A stretch of 64,000 nt of DNA from CAVVDY01 sp963819645 (GCA_963819645.1 CAWFWZ010000008.1:97653-161652); one strand, 5' to 3'. Shown: positions 18,076 through 26,814, counted from the first letter of the stretch. Made by a program: numbers and translations. Notes: a model not told the origin generated them from the letters alone.

Positions 18076-18927
18076 ATGCCCGACACCGCCGCACACATTG
18101 CAACCAGACTGCCTGCCGTTCCTCTGACGCTGGAAGGACACAGCGTGCTGCACCAGATGTTTCGCTTCCGCTGGGCCGAGTGGCGGAAATTAGATACGGC
18201 ACGGCAGACGCAAATTGCCGGCGAGGCTGGCGCGGTGTTCAGTGCGGCCGAAGAAGCCGGGCAGACGGCCTTGTACTCCATGCTTGGACACAAAGGCGAT
18301 CTGATGGTCGTTCACTTTCGCGATTCTTTCGACGACCTGAATTCGGCGGAGTTGCAACTCAACCGAACGGAGTTCGCCGAGTTCCTCGAGCCTGTCCATT
18401 CTTATGTGTCGGTCATCGAGTTGGGACTGTACGACTCCAGCGTGAAGACTTTCCGCACATTGCTGGAGCGCGGCGTGGCCCCACTTTCCGAGGAGTGGAA
18501 CAAAGAAATTCAAGAAACCATGCAGCGGCAGCGCGCGGCAATGTCATCGCGACTGTTCCCCAAGATCCCCGGCAGCCGTTACCTGTGCTTCTATCCCATG
18601 GATCGCCGCCGTGGCGAAGATAAGAACTGGTACACACTTCCCATTGAGGAGCGCCAGCGCCAGATGGAAGAGCACGGTATGGTTGGCCGCCGCTACGCGG
18701 GTAAAGTGCAGCAGATTATCACCGGCTCCATCGGCTTTGACGATTGGGAATGGGGCGTCGACCTGTTCGCCGACGATCCTCTGATATTTAAGAAGCTGAT
18801 TTATGAAATGCGCTTCGACGAGGTCAGCGCGGTGTATGCCCTGTTTGGGCAATTCTTCGTAGGCCTGCGCGTTCCGGCGAACAAGCTAGGCGAGTGGGCG
18901 AGCGGAAACCTGCCCAAGCAGGCCTAG
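18076..18927 (+). CDS. hemQ: HemQ-type coproheme decarboxylase (chlorite dismutase family)
   Basis: This 283-residue cytoplasmic protein of the chlorite dismutase superfamily would convert coproheme to haem b with peroxide, the last step of the coproporphyrin-dependent pathway. The family barrel is visible in two halves; the second contains 'MEEHGMVGRRYAGKV' with the proximal haem ligand His200, and 'GFDDWEWGVDLFADDPLIFK'. True chlorite dismutases have a distal Arg that I cannot place here, and the length and His context fit HemQ. It has its own promoter region and no pathway neighbours. Confidence 0.88.
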   Translation: MPDTAAHIATRLPAVPLTLEGHSVLHQMFRFRWAEWRKLDTARQTQIAGEAGAVFSAAEEAGQTALYSMLGHKGDLMVVHFRDSFDDLNSAELQLNRTEFAEFLEPVHSYVSVIELGLYDSSVKTFRTLLERGVAPLSEEWNKEIQETMQRQRAAMSSRLFPKIPGSRYLCFYPMDRRRGEDKNWYTLPIEERQRQMEEHGMVGRRYAGKVQQIITGSIGFDDWEWGVDLFADDPLIFKKLIYEMRFDEVSAVYALFGQFFVGLRVPANKLGEWASGNLPKQA

Positions 18928-18959
18928 AGCGGTTTTCCAATTGCTGTATCCGAGAAGCT

Positions 18960-19056
18960 CGGGTAGAGCGGCGCTTCAGCGCAGCGTAACGCAGTCCTCT
19001 CTGCCTGAATCTTGGGCAAGCCTGAACGCGGACCTGAAGGTCCGCTCTGCCGAATA
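18960..19056. repeat. intergenic hairpin GCGGACCTGAAGGTCCGC with GC-rich flank
   Basis: GCGGACCT and AGGTCCGC pair around two bases near 19032-19049, downstream of hemQ and of the leftward antitoxin gene. It belongs to the same loose family as the hairpin near 7208 and may terminate both transcripts. Confidence 0.45.
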
Positions 19057-19075
19057 CACCGACCCTGAAACTGCT

Positions 19076-19342
19076 CTAGCTGCGGGACGAACTCTGTGTC
19101 AAGGTTACTGTCGCCTCGTTATCAACCACGTTCCAGAATTCGGTTTCCGAGAGTTCGGCGGACGCCATTCCTTCCAGGAGGAGCGCGTCAAGTTGCTCCT
19201 GAGTTCCAGCAAACCCGGGAAGGGTGCGCTGCTCGACGGCAGCCAGGGCAGCCTCCAGCACATCGGCAACAGACTCATAAGCTCCGCGACGCATCACGGC
19301 CTCAAGCCGCTGTTCCTGCTCAGGGGTAAGATCGATTGTCAT
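19076..19342 (-). CDS. ParD-like antitoxin, without an adjacent toxin
   Basis: The start is ATG 19342 (88 residues), which begins at the ribbon-helix-helix-like segment 'MTIDLTPEQEQRLEAVMRRG'; the frame extends further upstream without a sensible start. The sequence 'SVADVLEAALAAVEQRTLP' matches the dimerising helices of ParD/CopG-type antitoxins, and the acidic C-terminal half would wrap a toxin. No RelE/ParE-type toxin gene precedes or follows it, so it is an orphan antitoxin or the remainder of a module. Confidence 0.6.
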   Translation of the reverse strand: MTIDLTPEQEQRLEAVMRRGAYESVADVLEAALAAVEQRTLPGFAGTQEQLDALLLEGMASAELSETEFWNVVDNEATVTLTQSSSRS

Positions 19343-19492
19343 TAGATTCGACTCTTCGCCGTCGTTCGAATTCAGCCTACCAAGAATCTGCTCGGCCCCG
19401 CAACGCTGTAAGCTCGATGGCACTCCACTATTTGCTCGCAAAGATCACCCATGTTCGATGGGCATGGCGGGAGCTACACTTGTGCGTAAGTC

Positions 19493-20166
19493 TTACTTCT
19501 CAGACAGCGTTAGCTTGCTGGTTGCGTCGGCGCCGCGATATTCAAGCTGATAGCCGACCTTCTCCTTGCCGGTGACCGGAAAGTAGAGATAGCCAGCTAC
19601 GGGCGAGCCCACCTCGCCGCTCTTAAGCTCCTTATCGCTCAGCTCGGTTTCCATGGTCTTACGGTCGGAGTCGGTTGTCGCCGCAGATGTGGTTTTGCCA
19701 ACGCCAACGCCCGTTCCGACGCCAACCACGGGACCGCCGACTTGCTTAGTATTACCGTTGCCGGTGTAGACCGGGTAGCTCTCATATCCGACATGTGCTT
19801 CGGGATAGAGTGTCACGTCGCGACTGCTCTCGGGCCGTTTCTGCAGGATAGACGCGATCTGCTCGGGAGTGGCAGGCGTAACGGACGACTTCTCGTCCGA
19901 CGTGACCAGCGTGAAATTCGATGGCTGAAGATCGATAATCTTCCCGTCCGACGGATAGAAACCCACTTCCACGACTACGTAGCGCCCGGCCAAGGCGTGG
20001 CGAACGAGTTCTGAATCTGCGTCTTCGACAGCAGCTTCGCGCCGATGGAGTACTGCGACTCGACGGTCGACGCCTGATAATCCTTCGCCGACGCGCGAGG
20101 CGCGGGCGCATTCTGAGCGAAAGCCAGAGAACTCAGCAGCAACAGCAAGATGCATGTGCGATGCAT
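19493..20166 (-). pseudogene. secreted protein of unknown function, one frameshift
   Basis: The gene begins at ATG 20166 with a ribosome binding site (GGAG) and a signal peptide ('CILLLLLSSLAFAQ'), six bases after the stop of the PEGA gene. The frame runs to about 20000 ('SKTQIQNSFAT'), then needs a one-base shift to continue as 'LAGRYVVVEVGFYPSDGKI' to the stop at 19493. Restored length is about 224 residues. A Gly/Val-rich 'VGVGTGVGVGKTT' stretch may be a loop rather than a nucleotide site. Function is unknown; co-transcription with the PEGA gene suggests a shared envelope role. Confidence 0.65.
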
Positions 20167-20171
20167 GTCAG

Positions 20172-20615
20172 CTACTCCATCTTTATCTTTAGTGTCTTGC
20201 CGGTCAGGACGTAGATGCGCTTTTCCTGCGGGGCCTGGCCGGCCGCCCGAACTTCCAGCTGATAGACACCTGGAGCCAACCAGAAATTCTTCAGCTTTGA
20301 TGCCGGACCGGCGAACGCGCCATCGAGGTAGACCTCGGCATTCTTGTCGGAGATTTGCAGATTGACCTGTCCATTGTTGATTTGCGGAGCGAAGTATACC
20401 GGGGCGTACGGAGCGAACCACGGATCGTACCAGCCACCAAAGAACGGCGGAGGATAATAGCCGGCCCAGTATCCCGGCCAGTACGGGCCGGAGTAGTAGC
20501 CGTAACCCGCACCAATCGAAATCGTCCCCAGACGCACTCCCGCGGAGGCAGGAACAACCAAAGCCGCCACCAGGAGGAAAGCCAGGACAAATCCAAACTT
20601 GCGACGTGTGGCCAT
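20172..20615 (-). CDS. secreted PEGA-domain protein
   Basis: The 147-residue product has a signal peptide (1-25), then a Gly/Tyr/Pro-rich low-complexity region (about 35-75), and a C-terminal PEGA domain ('NAEVYLDGAFAGPASKLKNF', 'APGVYQLEVRAAGQ'). PEGA domains are carbohydrate- or surface-associated modules. It is first in a two-gene operon with 19493-20166. Confidence 0.75.
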   Translation of the reverse strand: MATRRKFGFVLAFLLVAALVVPASAGVRLGTISIGAGYGYYSGPYWPGYWAGYYPPPFFGGWYDPWFAPYAPVYFAPQINNGQVNLQISDKNAEVYLDGAFAGPASKLKNFWLAPGVYQLEVRAAGQAPQEKRIYVLTGKTLKIKME

Positions 20616-21037
20616 CGCCGTACCTCGTCGGCTATGTTAACCCGATGACCTGCGAAAAGTTCGCACGAGCGGCAAAATTTTGGAACTTCGGGCGTGGCTT
20701 GCGAGGAAGGGCTCGCTAGTCGCGCAGGGCCTCGGCTTTTGTGTCTACTCAGCTTTTGTGCTGCCTTACAACCGCCACAGAGGGAGCCTGCGGAAGAGTG
20801 TCGCCGCCTGCGGTTTTTCCGTTGACTCTGAACTTCTAAGTGGTACACAATCCTCCGGGAATTCTCTTGTCCCAGGCAGCAATCAAGCGATTCCCGTGTC
20901 CCGAGACCCCGCCATGAAATCAGCTTGTCGGGCACTTTCCTAGACCGCGTTACGAATTGGTGTGGATGGCGCTACTGGGTGGACGGAGGTTCGTTCGCCT
21001 GACGGTCTCGCGTTGGCTCACACTGTGGAGGTTCCGG
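20616..21037. other. divergent promoter region, no gene seen
   Basis: This gap separates the leftward PEGA operon from the rightward protease/kinase operon, so promoters for both must lie here. I see no strong palindrome or RNA gene. An open frame from 20957 joins the protease gene but lacks a ribosome binding site. Confidence 0.4.
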
Positions 21038-22630
21038 ATGATGAAGCACTGGGCGATTGCCGTAGTGATCGCATTGTGGGCGCCGCTCGCGGCCCTTGGC
21101 CAATTAACTCCCGAGGAGAAGCGGGCGTTGGAAGTGAAGCCTGCGGTGGTCCTGGTGGTCGTGCAATACCAGGCGAAGTGGACCTATGGTGATATCTCGC
21201 TCAAATTGCCGCACGGAGAATTAGGTACCGGGTTCTTTTTCCACCCCGATGGCTACCTGATTACGAATGGCCACGTCGTGCAGCATGCCAATCTCAAAGA
21301 CCTCGAGGCAAGAGCGTCGTTGCAAGAAGAGCTGCGCGCCGACGCGATCAAGAGCGTGAAATACGTCATTGCTGCGGCCGAGAAACAAGGCCACAAACTC
21401 AGCGACCAACAGGTGCTGGACCTGTTGCAGCGCGGGAAAATCGAATTGGTGCAAGCTCCAACGCTCAGTGTGGCCTTGCCGAATGGCAAGGTGCTGAACG
21501 CCGATATTCTGCAATACAGCGCGCCAATTACCGAGAACGGCAAAGATGTCGCCGTCCTGAAGGTGCCGGGCTCTAATTACCCGACGGTCCCGTTGGGAAA
21601 TTCGGAGCAAGTCCGATTGCAGGACACGGTGATGGTGATGGGGTATCCGGGGGTAGCGTCCAGCTTCGGAGACAATCCGATTATCAGCGCAGAATCCAAT
21701 TTTGAAGCGTCCGCTACCAACGGACACATTTCTGCCGTAAAGACTGGAACCATCGGCGTTCCTCTGCTCCAATCCGACGTTGCCATCACCCATGGAAACA
21801 GCGGCGGGCCGGCCTTCAATGAGAAGGGTGAGGTTATCGGCATCGCCACGGCAGGCGCGGAGACCCAGGGATTTAACTTCCTCGTGCCCATCAACACAGC
21901 CATGGAATTCGTTCGGCAAACCGGAGTTACCCCGGCGCGCGGCGCCTTCGATCAGCACTGGGACAAAGGGCTTGATCTTTACGACGCCGGCGAATATCAC
22001 CAGGCCATCGGGGAATTCGACAATGCCTTGCAGTTCATGCCTGACTCTCCGGACGTGAAGAAGTACCGCGCCTCGGCCGTGCTTGCGGAAGATCAACTCA
22101 GCTCCACGCAGAAAGTGATGGAAACCACGGGCAAGCTCCCGATTTATGCCGCCGTCGGGATCCTGGTGCTGGGTGCGATTGCTTTGGTGTTGCGCCGCAA
22201 GCAGCCGGCACAGCAACCTTCGATGGCGATGGCCGCTGGCGCCAGTGGCCCCGTGCCGATTCAGCCCGGCCCGCCGGTGTCATCGAGCAGCGGTGCCCCG
22301 CTGCCGCGCACTTTGCTGGAGAAAAACTACGGCAGCATACAGTTCACTTCGGGAGCGCTTTCGGGGCGGACCTTCAAGGTCGACAAAGAGGGCTTGTGGC
22401 TCGGTCGCGATCCGAAGTGCGGCGTGGTTATTGCTGACGAAACCGTCTCCGGCGAACATGCCTGGATCGTTCCCGTGGACGGTACTGTCACGCTGATCGA
22501 TAAAGGATCGAGCAACGGCACCTATGTGAATTCGACCGACTCGCCGCGCGTCAGCAAAATCGGCTTGAAGAATGGAGATCGCATTTTCCTGGGCAAGAAG
22601 GGCCCGGTTGCGACGTATTTCGCAAGTTAA
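21038..22630 (+). CDS. HtrA/S1C serine protease with TPR-like linker, membrane helix and FHA domain
   Basis: The 530-residue protein starts at ATG 21038, six bases after GGAGG. Residues 1-22 are a signal peptide. The trypsin-like protease domain shows all three catalytic residues: His79 ('TNGHVV'), Asp170 ('KDVAVLK') and Ser255 ('HGNSGGPAF'). A TPR-like helical pair follows (about 298-343), then a membrane helix (about 361-383) and a C-terminal FHA domain with 'LGRDPKCGVV' and 'GSSNGTYVN'. No PDZ domain is present. The order implies a protease outside and a phosphothreonine-binding FHA domain inside, coupling envelope stress to the kinase encoded two genes downstream. Confidence 0.88.
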   Translation: MMKHWAIAVVIALWAPLAALGQLTPEEKRALEVKPAVVLVVVQYQAKWTYGDISLKLPHGELGTGFFFHPDGYLITNGHVVQHANLKDLEARASLQEELRADAIKSVKYVIAAAEKQGHKLSDQQVLDLLQRGKIELVQAPTLSVALPNGKVLNADILQYSAPITENGKDVAVLKVPGSNYPTVPLGNSEQVRLQDTVMVMGYPGVASSFGDNPIISAESNFEASATNGHISAVKTGTIGVPLLQSDVAITHGNSGGPAFNEKGEVIGIATAGAETQGFNFLVPINTAMEFVRQTGVTPARGAFDQHWDKGLDLYDAGEYHQAIGEFDNALQFMPDSPDVKKYRASAVLAEDQLSSTQKVMETTGKLPIYAAVGILVLGAIALVLRRKQPAQQPSMAMAAGASGPVPIQPGPPVSSSSGAPLPRTLLEKNYGSIQFTSGALSGRTFKVDKEGLWLGRDPKCGVVIADETVSGEHAWIVPVDGTVTLIDKGSSNGTYVNSTDSPRVSKIGLKNGDRIFLGKKGPVATYFAS

Positions 22631-22664
22631 TTTCAATTGCAGGGCCGCAAGTACCGGAGGATCG

Positions 22665-23165
22665 ATGTCAAAGTTCTGTACCAACGGACATCAAATGGAG
22701 GATTCCTGGCAAGTATGTCCATACTGCCAGAAAACCGGGTACGCTGTCGCCGCCGCTTCTGACGCGAAGACACGTATGGACACCGGCGCGTCCGCTCAGC
22801 GTTCATCCGAGGCTGCTACGGTCGTCGGATTTAAGACAGTCGTGATTCCCGAAAAACACAAGACTCCGGTGGTGGGCTGGCTGGTGGTATTGAGCGGCGA
22901 ACAAAAAGGCGAGGACTTTCGCGTCTACGAAGGACAGAACATTCTGGGCACGAGTCCTGAGGCCGACATCATATTGAAGGATGATGCGGCTTCCGCGCGT
23001 CATGCCAGTATTCGCTACAAAGACGGTATATTCTTCCTCGTCGATTTGGACTCGAACAACGGCACCCGTCTTAACGAGGGTGAGCAACCCATTGCGCGCG
23101 AGGCCCTGAAAGATAACGACGTCATTCGCATCGGCGATCTCGCGTTGAAGTTCAAGTGTTTCTGA
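22665..23165 (+). CDS. zinc-ribbon plus FHA domain protein
   Basis: The 166-residue protein starts at ATG 22665 after GGAGG. The N-terminus has paired cysteines (Cys5, and Cys18-x2-Cys21 in 'WQVCPYC') typical of a small zinc ribbon. A Ser/Ala-rich linker is followed by an FHA domain (about 75-165) with 'ASARHASIRYKDG' and 'DSNNGTRLNEG', which binds phosphothreonine. There is no membrane segment. It lies 34 bases after the protease gene and 36 before the kinase gene, so it is probably a cytoplasmic substrate or adaptor of that kinase. Confidence 0.85.
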   Translation: MSKFCTNGHQMEDSWQVCPYCQKTGYAVAAASDAKTRMDTGASAQRSSEAATVVGFKTVVIPEKHKTPVVGWLVVLSGEQKGEDFRVYEGQNILGTSPEADIILKDDAASARHASIRYKDGIFFLVDLDSNNGTRLNEGEQPIAREALKDNDVIRIGDLALKFKCF

Positions 23166-23201
23166 ACCCATAACGCAGCGTTTTGAATCGAGGTGAGCCC
23201 C

Positions 23202-24587
23202 ATGGTTGGCCAGCAAGTTGGAAACTTCCGGATTGTCGAAAAGCTCGGCGAAGGCGGGATGGGCGTCGTCTATAAGGGCATGGACGTGGATCTGGACCGA
23301 GCGGTCGCGATCAAGATGCTGTCGCCGGAACTGTCGCGCAATCCGGATATCGTGGAGCGCTTTCGCACCGAAGCTCGCGCCCAGGCAAACCTGAATCACG
23401 TAAACCTGGCGACGCTCTATGCCTTCCTGGTGCATGACGGAAATGCTTTCATCGCGATGGAATTTGTTGAGGGAGAGAACTTTGAGCAACTCATCCGCCG
23501 GCGCGGACCTTTACCGGCTGAAGATGCAGTTCCGTGGTTCAAACAGGCGCTGCTCGGCGTCGGGGCGGCCCATCGCATGGGCATCGTGCATCGCGACATC
23601 AAGCCGACGAACCTGATGCTCAACCGCCAGGGCATTGTAAAAGTGATGGACTTCGGCATCGCCAAGGTGGTCGGCGTGCGCGGTACAACCCGCACCGGAA
23701 TGCAACTGGGTACGCCCGCCTACATGTCTCCGGAACAGATTCAGGGTCGCGCAATCGATGTGCGTACCGACATTTACGCCCTGGGCATCACGCTGTATCA
23801 GATGCTGAGTGGGCATGTTCCTTTCGAAGAAGGCAGCGACTTCGACATCATGCGCCATCAGGTCAGCACCCCGCCGCCGCCGATGATTGATCTGCATCCG
23901 TACGCGCCGGCGCAATACCAGAACGTGGTGACCAAAGCGATTGCGAAGAGTCCCGAAGATCGATATCGCAGCGTGGAAGAATTCGGAGCTGCGCTGGAAC
24001 ATCCGGAGAATGTGGCCAACCCGCTTGCCAATACACTCGCAGCGACGATGATGGATGCTCCCAAGCGAACGGTGATGGAGACCCCCGCTGGATCGAACTA
24101 CGCGGCAGCGACGGCCGCGGCCCCAAGTCAGTCTCCAGCGCCTTCTCCCGTGATGGCAACTCCCGCCTTGCCTGTGCCTGCTTCGGCCAGCGGCGGCAAG
24201 TGGAATCCCCGCTACATGGTGGCGGGCGTTATCGTCGTCATCGCCGCAGTGCTGTTGGGCGTTGTGCTGTTTGCCCGCAGACCGTCGGCGGCGCCAATTT
24301 CTTCTGTAGGCGGGAGTGCCAACGCGTCTCTGCCGCAACCGCAAGTTGAGATGACAGGAAGCGGCACCTTGCCTCCCGCGCCAGGCTTTGCCGGAGGAGG
24401 CAATGGCGCAGGCGGCCCCGGCGGGCAGGCCAGTGATCGCACCCAGGACAACATTCAGCAATCCCCAAATAAAGGTAAGACGAAGATTGTCGCCTCTAAC
24501 CGGACCAGCGCCAGATCAGGGGAACGCCGAGCCGCCTCCGCCTCCGCAGGCGCCTGCCGTCGATCCGAAACTGTTGCGCGACCTTGA
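23202..24587 (+). CDS. membrane Ser/Thr protein kinase (PknB-like)
   Basis: The ATG at 23202 follows GAGGTGAG. The kinase domain (about 8-275) is complete: Gly loop 'LGEGGMGVVYKG', Lys38, catalytic 'HRDIKPTN' with Asp132, DFG at 150-152, and 'GTPAYMSPEQI'. A Pro/Ala-rich linker leads to a membrane helix at about 338-358 and a low-complexity extracellular part. The frame ends at 24587 with out-of-character residues. The likely true C-terminus continues in another frame to 24837, with the shift somewhere in 24475-24520. It phosphorylates Ser/Thr and, with its FHA neighbours, forms a phospho-relay operon. Confidence 0.88.
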   Translation: MVGQQVGNFRIVEKLGEGGMGVVYKGMDVDLDRAVAIKMLSPELSRNPDIVERFRTEARAQANLNHVNLATLYAFLVHDGNAFIAMEFVEGENFEQLIRRRGPLPAEDAVPWFKQALLGVGAAHRMGIVHRDIKPTNLMLNRQGIVKVMDFGIAKVVGVRGTTRTGMQLGTPAYMSPEQIQGRAIDVRTDIYALGITLYQMLSGHVPFEEGSDFDIMRHQVSTPPPPMIDLHPYAPAQYQNVVTKAIAKSPEDRYRSVEEFGAALEHPENVANPLANTLAATMMDAPKRTVMETPAGSNYAAATAAAPSQSPAPSPVMATPALPVPASASGGKWNPRYMVAGVIVVIAAVLLGVVLFARRPSAAPISSVGGSANASLPQPQVEMTGSGTLPPAPGFAGGGNGAGGPGGQASDRTQDNIQQSPNKGKTKIVASNRTSARSGERRAASASAGACRRSETVARP

Positions 24588-24837
24588 AACCGAGAATGAC
24601 CAACTCGACAGCCGGGCAGCCGCAGTCGAGAGCAGTCTCGACACCCTCGAGCACCAGATGCAACAGAGCGGCCTTGGCCTGCGCGGCGACATGGTCGCAG
24701 CTCGCAATTCAATGCGCGTCGACCTGCAAAAGGCCAAGCAGGCCATCGATAACCAGGACACCGAGAGTGCTCGCCAGTACCTGGATCGAGCCCATAGAGA
24801 TGTGGAAAAGCTCGAGGGCTTCCTGGGTAGGCGCTAG
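24388..24837 (+). CDS. coiled-coil C-terminus, probably the continuation of the kinase gene
   Basis: The last 110 codons of this frame encode a Pro-rich spacer and then long amphipathic helices ('LRDLETENDQLDSRAAAVES', 'LEHQMQQSGLGLRGDMVAA', 'YLDRAHRDVEKLEGFLG') with coiled-coil periodicity. The beginning of the frame overlaps the kinase in a different phase and is not meaningful. One single-base shift near 24500 would fuse it to the extracellular end of the kinase, giving a protein of about 545 residues with a sensor-like helical domain outside the membrane. Confidence 0.55.
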   Translation: MPEEAMAQAAPAGRPVIAPRTTFSNPQIKVRRRLSPLTGPAPDQGNAEPPPPPQAPAVDPKLLRDLETENDQLDSRAAAVESSLDTLEHQMQQSGLGLRGDMVAARNSMRVDLQKAKQAIDNQDTESARQYLDRAHRDVEKLEGFLGRR

Positions 24838-24978
24838 CCGAAGTCCGACCTTGAGCGAAGCGGAGCGGAAGGAACTGGCAACTGACCACTGCTGTTGGTG
24901 CCGGACCGGCTGCGGATCCCGGCACGCTTTCGCGAGAAGTTCGGGGCGCGCTCCCAGGTTAAAGTCAGGTGCGGAATT

Positions 24979-26178
24979 CTAGCCAAACCTCACCCATAAC
25001 CACGGAGCCGTCAACCCAAGGGCGGCCAGAATCACGGTCGTGATGTCGGCGTATCTGCCCGGAACCTGCTGCTGCACCCATTCCAGCGCGAAAACGATGA
25101 GCAAAAGAGCGCCGCCCGCATAGATCATCACTTTTCTCTTGAACTCGAATCCGAACATCATGAGCGCCGATATCGCAACGAAGGGCCACAGGCCCTCCAG
25201 AATGCTTCCGAAGGCCGAGATCCTGTTGTCGAGGTGCCCGGCAAAAGGAATCCACTGGAAGGGTTGCGTCGCGCCGGCCTTCGGCGTCAGCTCTGAAATG
25301 ATAAATCCGGCGACGATACACAGGATCGCGAGCCGTGCGCGCAACTCTTTTCCGCGCGGCATCAAGGCGGCTGCAATTCCTGCGAGGATCAACCCTAATA
25401 TCTCTTCTGGTGAAAGTTGCCGCTTAACGATGAACGGCTCAAGGCACAATACAATGCCGGCGAATGCGAGGAAATAACCCAAAACTCTTCTGTGCCCCTG
25501 AGCAATGACGGTCGTGAGCAGGGCCAGTCCGAGAAGGTCCAGCGCGTATTCAGCAGTTTTCAGCCCGGATATGAGCGATGGATCGTGCAGCGCATACCAA
25601 AGCGGCGACAGACCCTGGCGAATGTTCGAAACGTCCATCGATGGGACGAAGGGGCTGAGCTGAGACGAAGCCCAAAGAAGCACGGCTGCGAGCGCCACGT
25701 CCGCCCGTGGGTCGCCAGAAAACCACCGATTCCGGACCGCCTTGAGCCGCAACCTAAATGTTGAACGCGGTTGAAGAACGCACCCAAGCGTCGCCCCCAA
25801 AACCGTTCCCGCAACATTAGTAAGCAGGTCGACGTTCGAAGACGTGCGATTAGGCAGGAACATCTGAATCGATTCCATGGTGAGGCTCAAGAGTCCTCCC
25901 ATGGTGGCAGTCAAGATTACCGCCGGGACATTGCGTTTTGGCTTGATCGTCCAGATTATGAGCGCACCCAGCGGCATGTAAGCCAGAAGGTTCGTCAGCA
26001 GATCGGCCCGGTGTAGATGCTCCGGAAGCGGATCGGTGAGGAAGGAGAAAATCGAGACCGCTGGAACTCGCCATCCGCTCAGTGGATAAAGGCTGCCGTA
26101 CACGATCAGGGCTGCATAGCACAGGGTTCCGGCCAGCAAGATTTTTCGGTTGGGTGCTTGCGATGAAAGCTTGGGCAT
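24979..26178 (-). CDS. VanZ family membrane protein
   Basis: The product has 399 residues from ATG 26178, preceded by GCGGAG; a longer frame to 26280 has no ribosome binding site. About ten hydrophobic segments are visible. The first third is a VanZ-like domain ('VYGSLYPLSGW', 'HRADLLTNLLAYMPLGALII', 'SIQMFLPNRTSSNVDLLTN'). The rest is a further membrane region without a clear family. VanZ proteins give low-level teicoplanin resistance in some bacteria, but in Acidobacteriota they are widespread membrane proteins of unknown role. Confidence 0.8.
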   Translation of the reverse strand: MPKLSSQAPNRKILLAGTLCYAALIVYGSLYPLSGWRVPAVSIFSFLTDPLPEHLHRADLLTNLLAYMPLGALIIWTIKPKRNVPAVILTATMGGLLSLTMESIQMFLPNRTSSNVDLLTNVAGTVLGATLGCVLQPRSTFRLRLKAVRNRWFSGDPRADVALAAVLLWASSQLSPFVPSMDVSNIRQGLSPLWYALHDPSLISGLKTAEYALDLLGLALLTTVIAQGHRRVLGYFLAFAGIVLCLEPFIVKRQLSPEEILGLILAGIAAALMPRGKELRARLAILCIVAGFIISELTPKAGATQPFQWIPFAGHLDNRISAFGSILEGLWPFVAISALMMFGFEFKRKVMIYAGGALLLIVFALEWVQQQVPGRYADITTVILAALGLTAPWLWVRFG

Positions 26179-26347
26179 CCCTGGCTCCGCTTGAATATCT
26201 CCCTCCCGGTTGGTAAGTGCGGGCGGAATGCTTGAGAGAAGTGCCAAGATCTTACCAAATTGAAGGAAATATACCCACAATCAGGAAAGCGGACGTCCCG
26301 CGCGGTGAACTAGCGCCAGCTAGTGATTGATCTTTCAGGGGCTCAGG

Positions 26348-26407
26348 TGGTGCCGGGAGGGGGACTTGAACCCCCACAACCCTTTCAGGTCTGCGGATTT
26401 TAAGTCC
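26348..26407 (-). tRNA. partial tRNA-Leu(UAA): 3' half only (integration scar)
   Basis: Read on the minus strand, this has an anticodon loop CTTAAAA (anticodon UAA) closed only by GGA/TCC, a variable arm, a perfect T arm (GGGGG-TTCAAGT-CCCCC), then TCCCGGC-A-CCA. The 5' half of a tRNA-Leu is absent: bases beyond 26407 cannot form the acceptor partner (GCCGGGA), the D arm or the rest of the anticodon stem. The break in the anticodon stem-loop is a classic site for tyrosine-integrase crossover, which leaves such a 3' fragment at the far end of the element. The intact gene would lie to the right, outside this window or lost. Confidence 0.75.
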
Positions 26408-26421
26408 TATTTTGGCTGTTT

Positions 26422-26525
26422 TGCACAGGGCTGCACGGTGTCGCAATAATCCGCACAAATGGCTGTTAATACATGGGTTAGCTTCAATAAAGTAGTTGCA
26501 CTGTGCTGCACTGTGGTGCATCGTT
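26422..26525. repeat. iterated TGCAC-N-GTG motifs beside the tRNA fragment
   Basis: TGCACAGGG (26422), TGCACGGTG (26432), TGCACTGTG (26497), TGCACTGTG (26507) and TGCAT (26517) recur in direct orientation next to the truncated tRNA. Clustered short direct repeats beside a core site are what arm-type integrase-binding sites look like. No integrase gene remains next to them. Confidence 0.45.
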
Positions 26526-26634
26526 TTCCGGAACAAAGTACCCCCAAAAGTATCACCAGGGTTGGTACGGATTAACGTATCAAAAGAGTCGTCAACTTTA
26601 TTTGGCACGCACTCTTCGAGTGCGGTCGAGAAGA

Positions 26635-26814
26635 TGAATCCCGACATTCTGGAAGACGGCGCGAAGGTCTGCGCCCGCATGAAGAACCTAGTCATCTCTC
26701 AGATGTCGCGGGACCACCGCCCCGCTCAACCTCCTCAAGCAGGCCCACGATGAGATTCGAGACGAGCAGGGGAATTCGTTTGGCGAGCTTGGCATCACAG
26801 CCAAAAAGCGGTAG
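26635..26814 (+). pseudogene. small degraded gene of unknown function
   Basis: ATG 26635 begins 'MNPDILEDGAKVCARMKNL' and runs to about 26730. A frameshift then gives 'NLLKQAHDEIRDEQGNSFGE' ending in KKR-stop at 26814. The charged composition resembles small proteins of integrative elements, but I do not recognise it. The rest of 26408-27093 shows no gene. Confidence 0.3.

Noticed and set aside
21221..22216. Minus-strand open frame of 331 codons
   Set aside because: Antisense to the HtrA-FHA protease, with no ribosome binding site or family features.
26348..26470. Group I intron in tRNA-Leu(UAA)
   Set aside because: Such introns occur in this very anticodon loop in cyanobacteria, but no 5' exon (acceptor/D arm) is found in the following bases and the break lies in the stem, so a truncated tRNA is the better reading.
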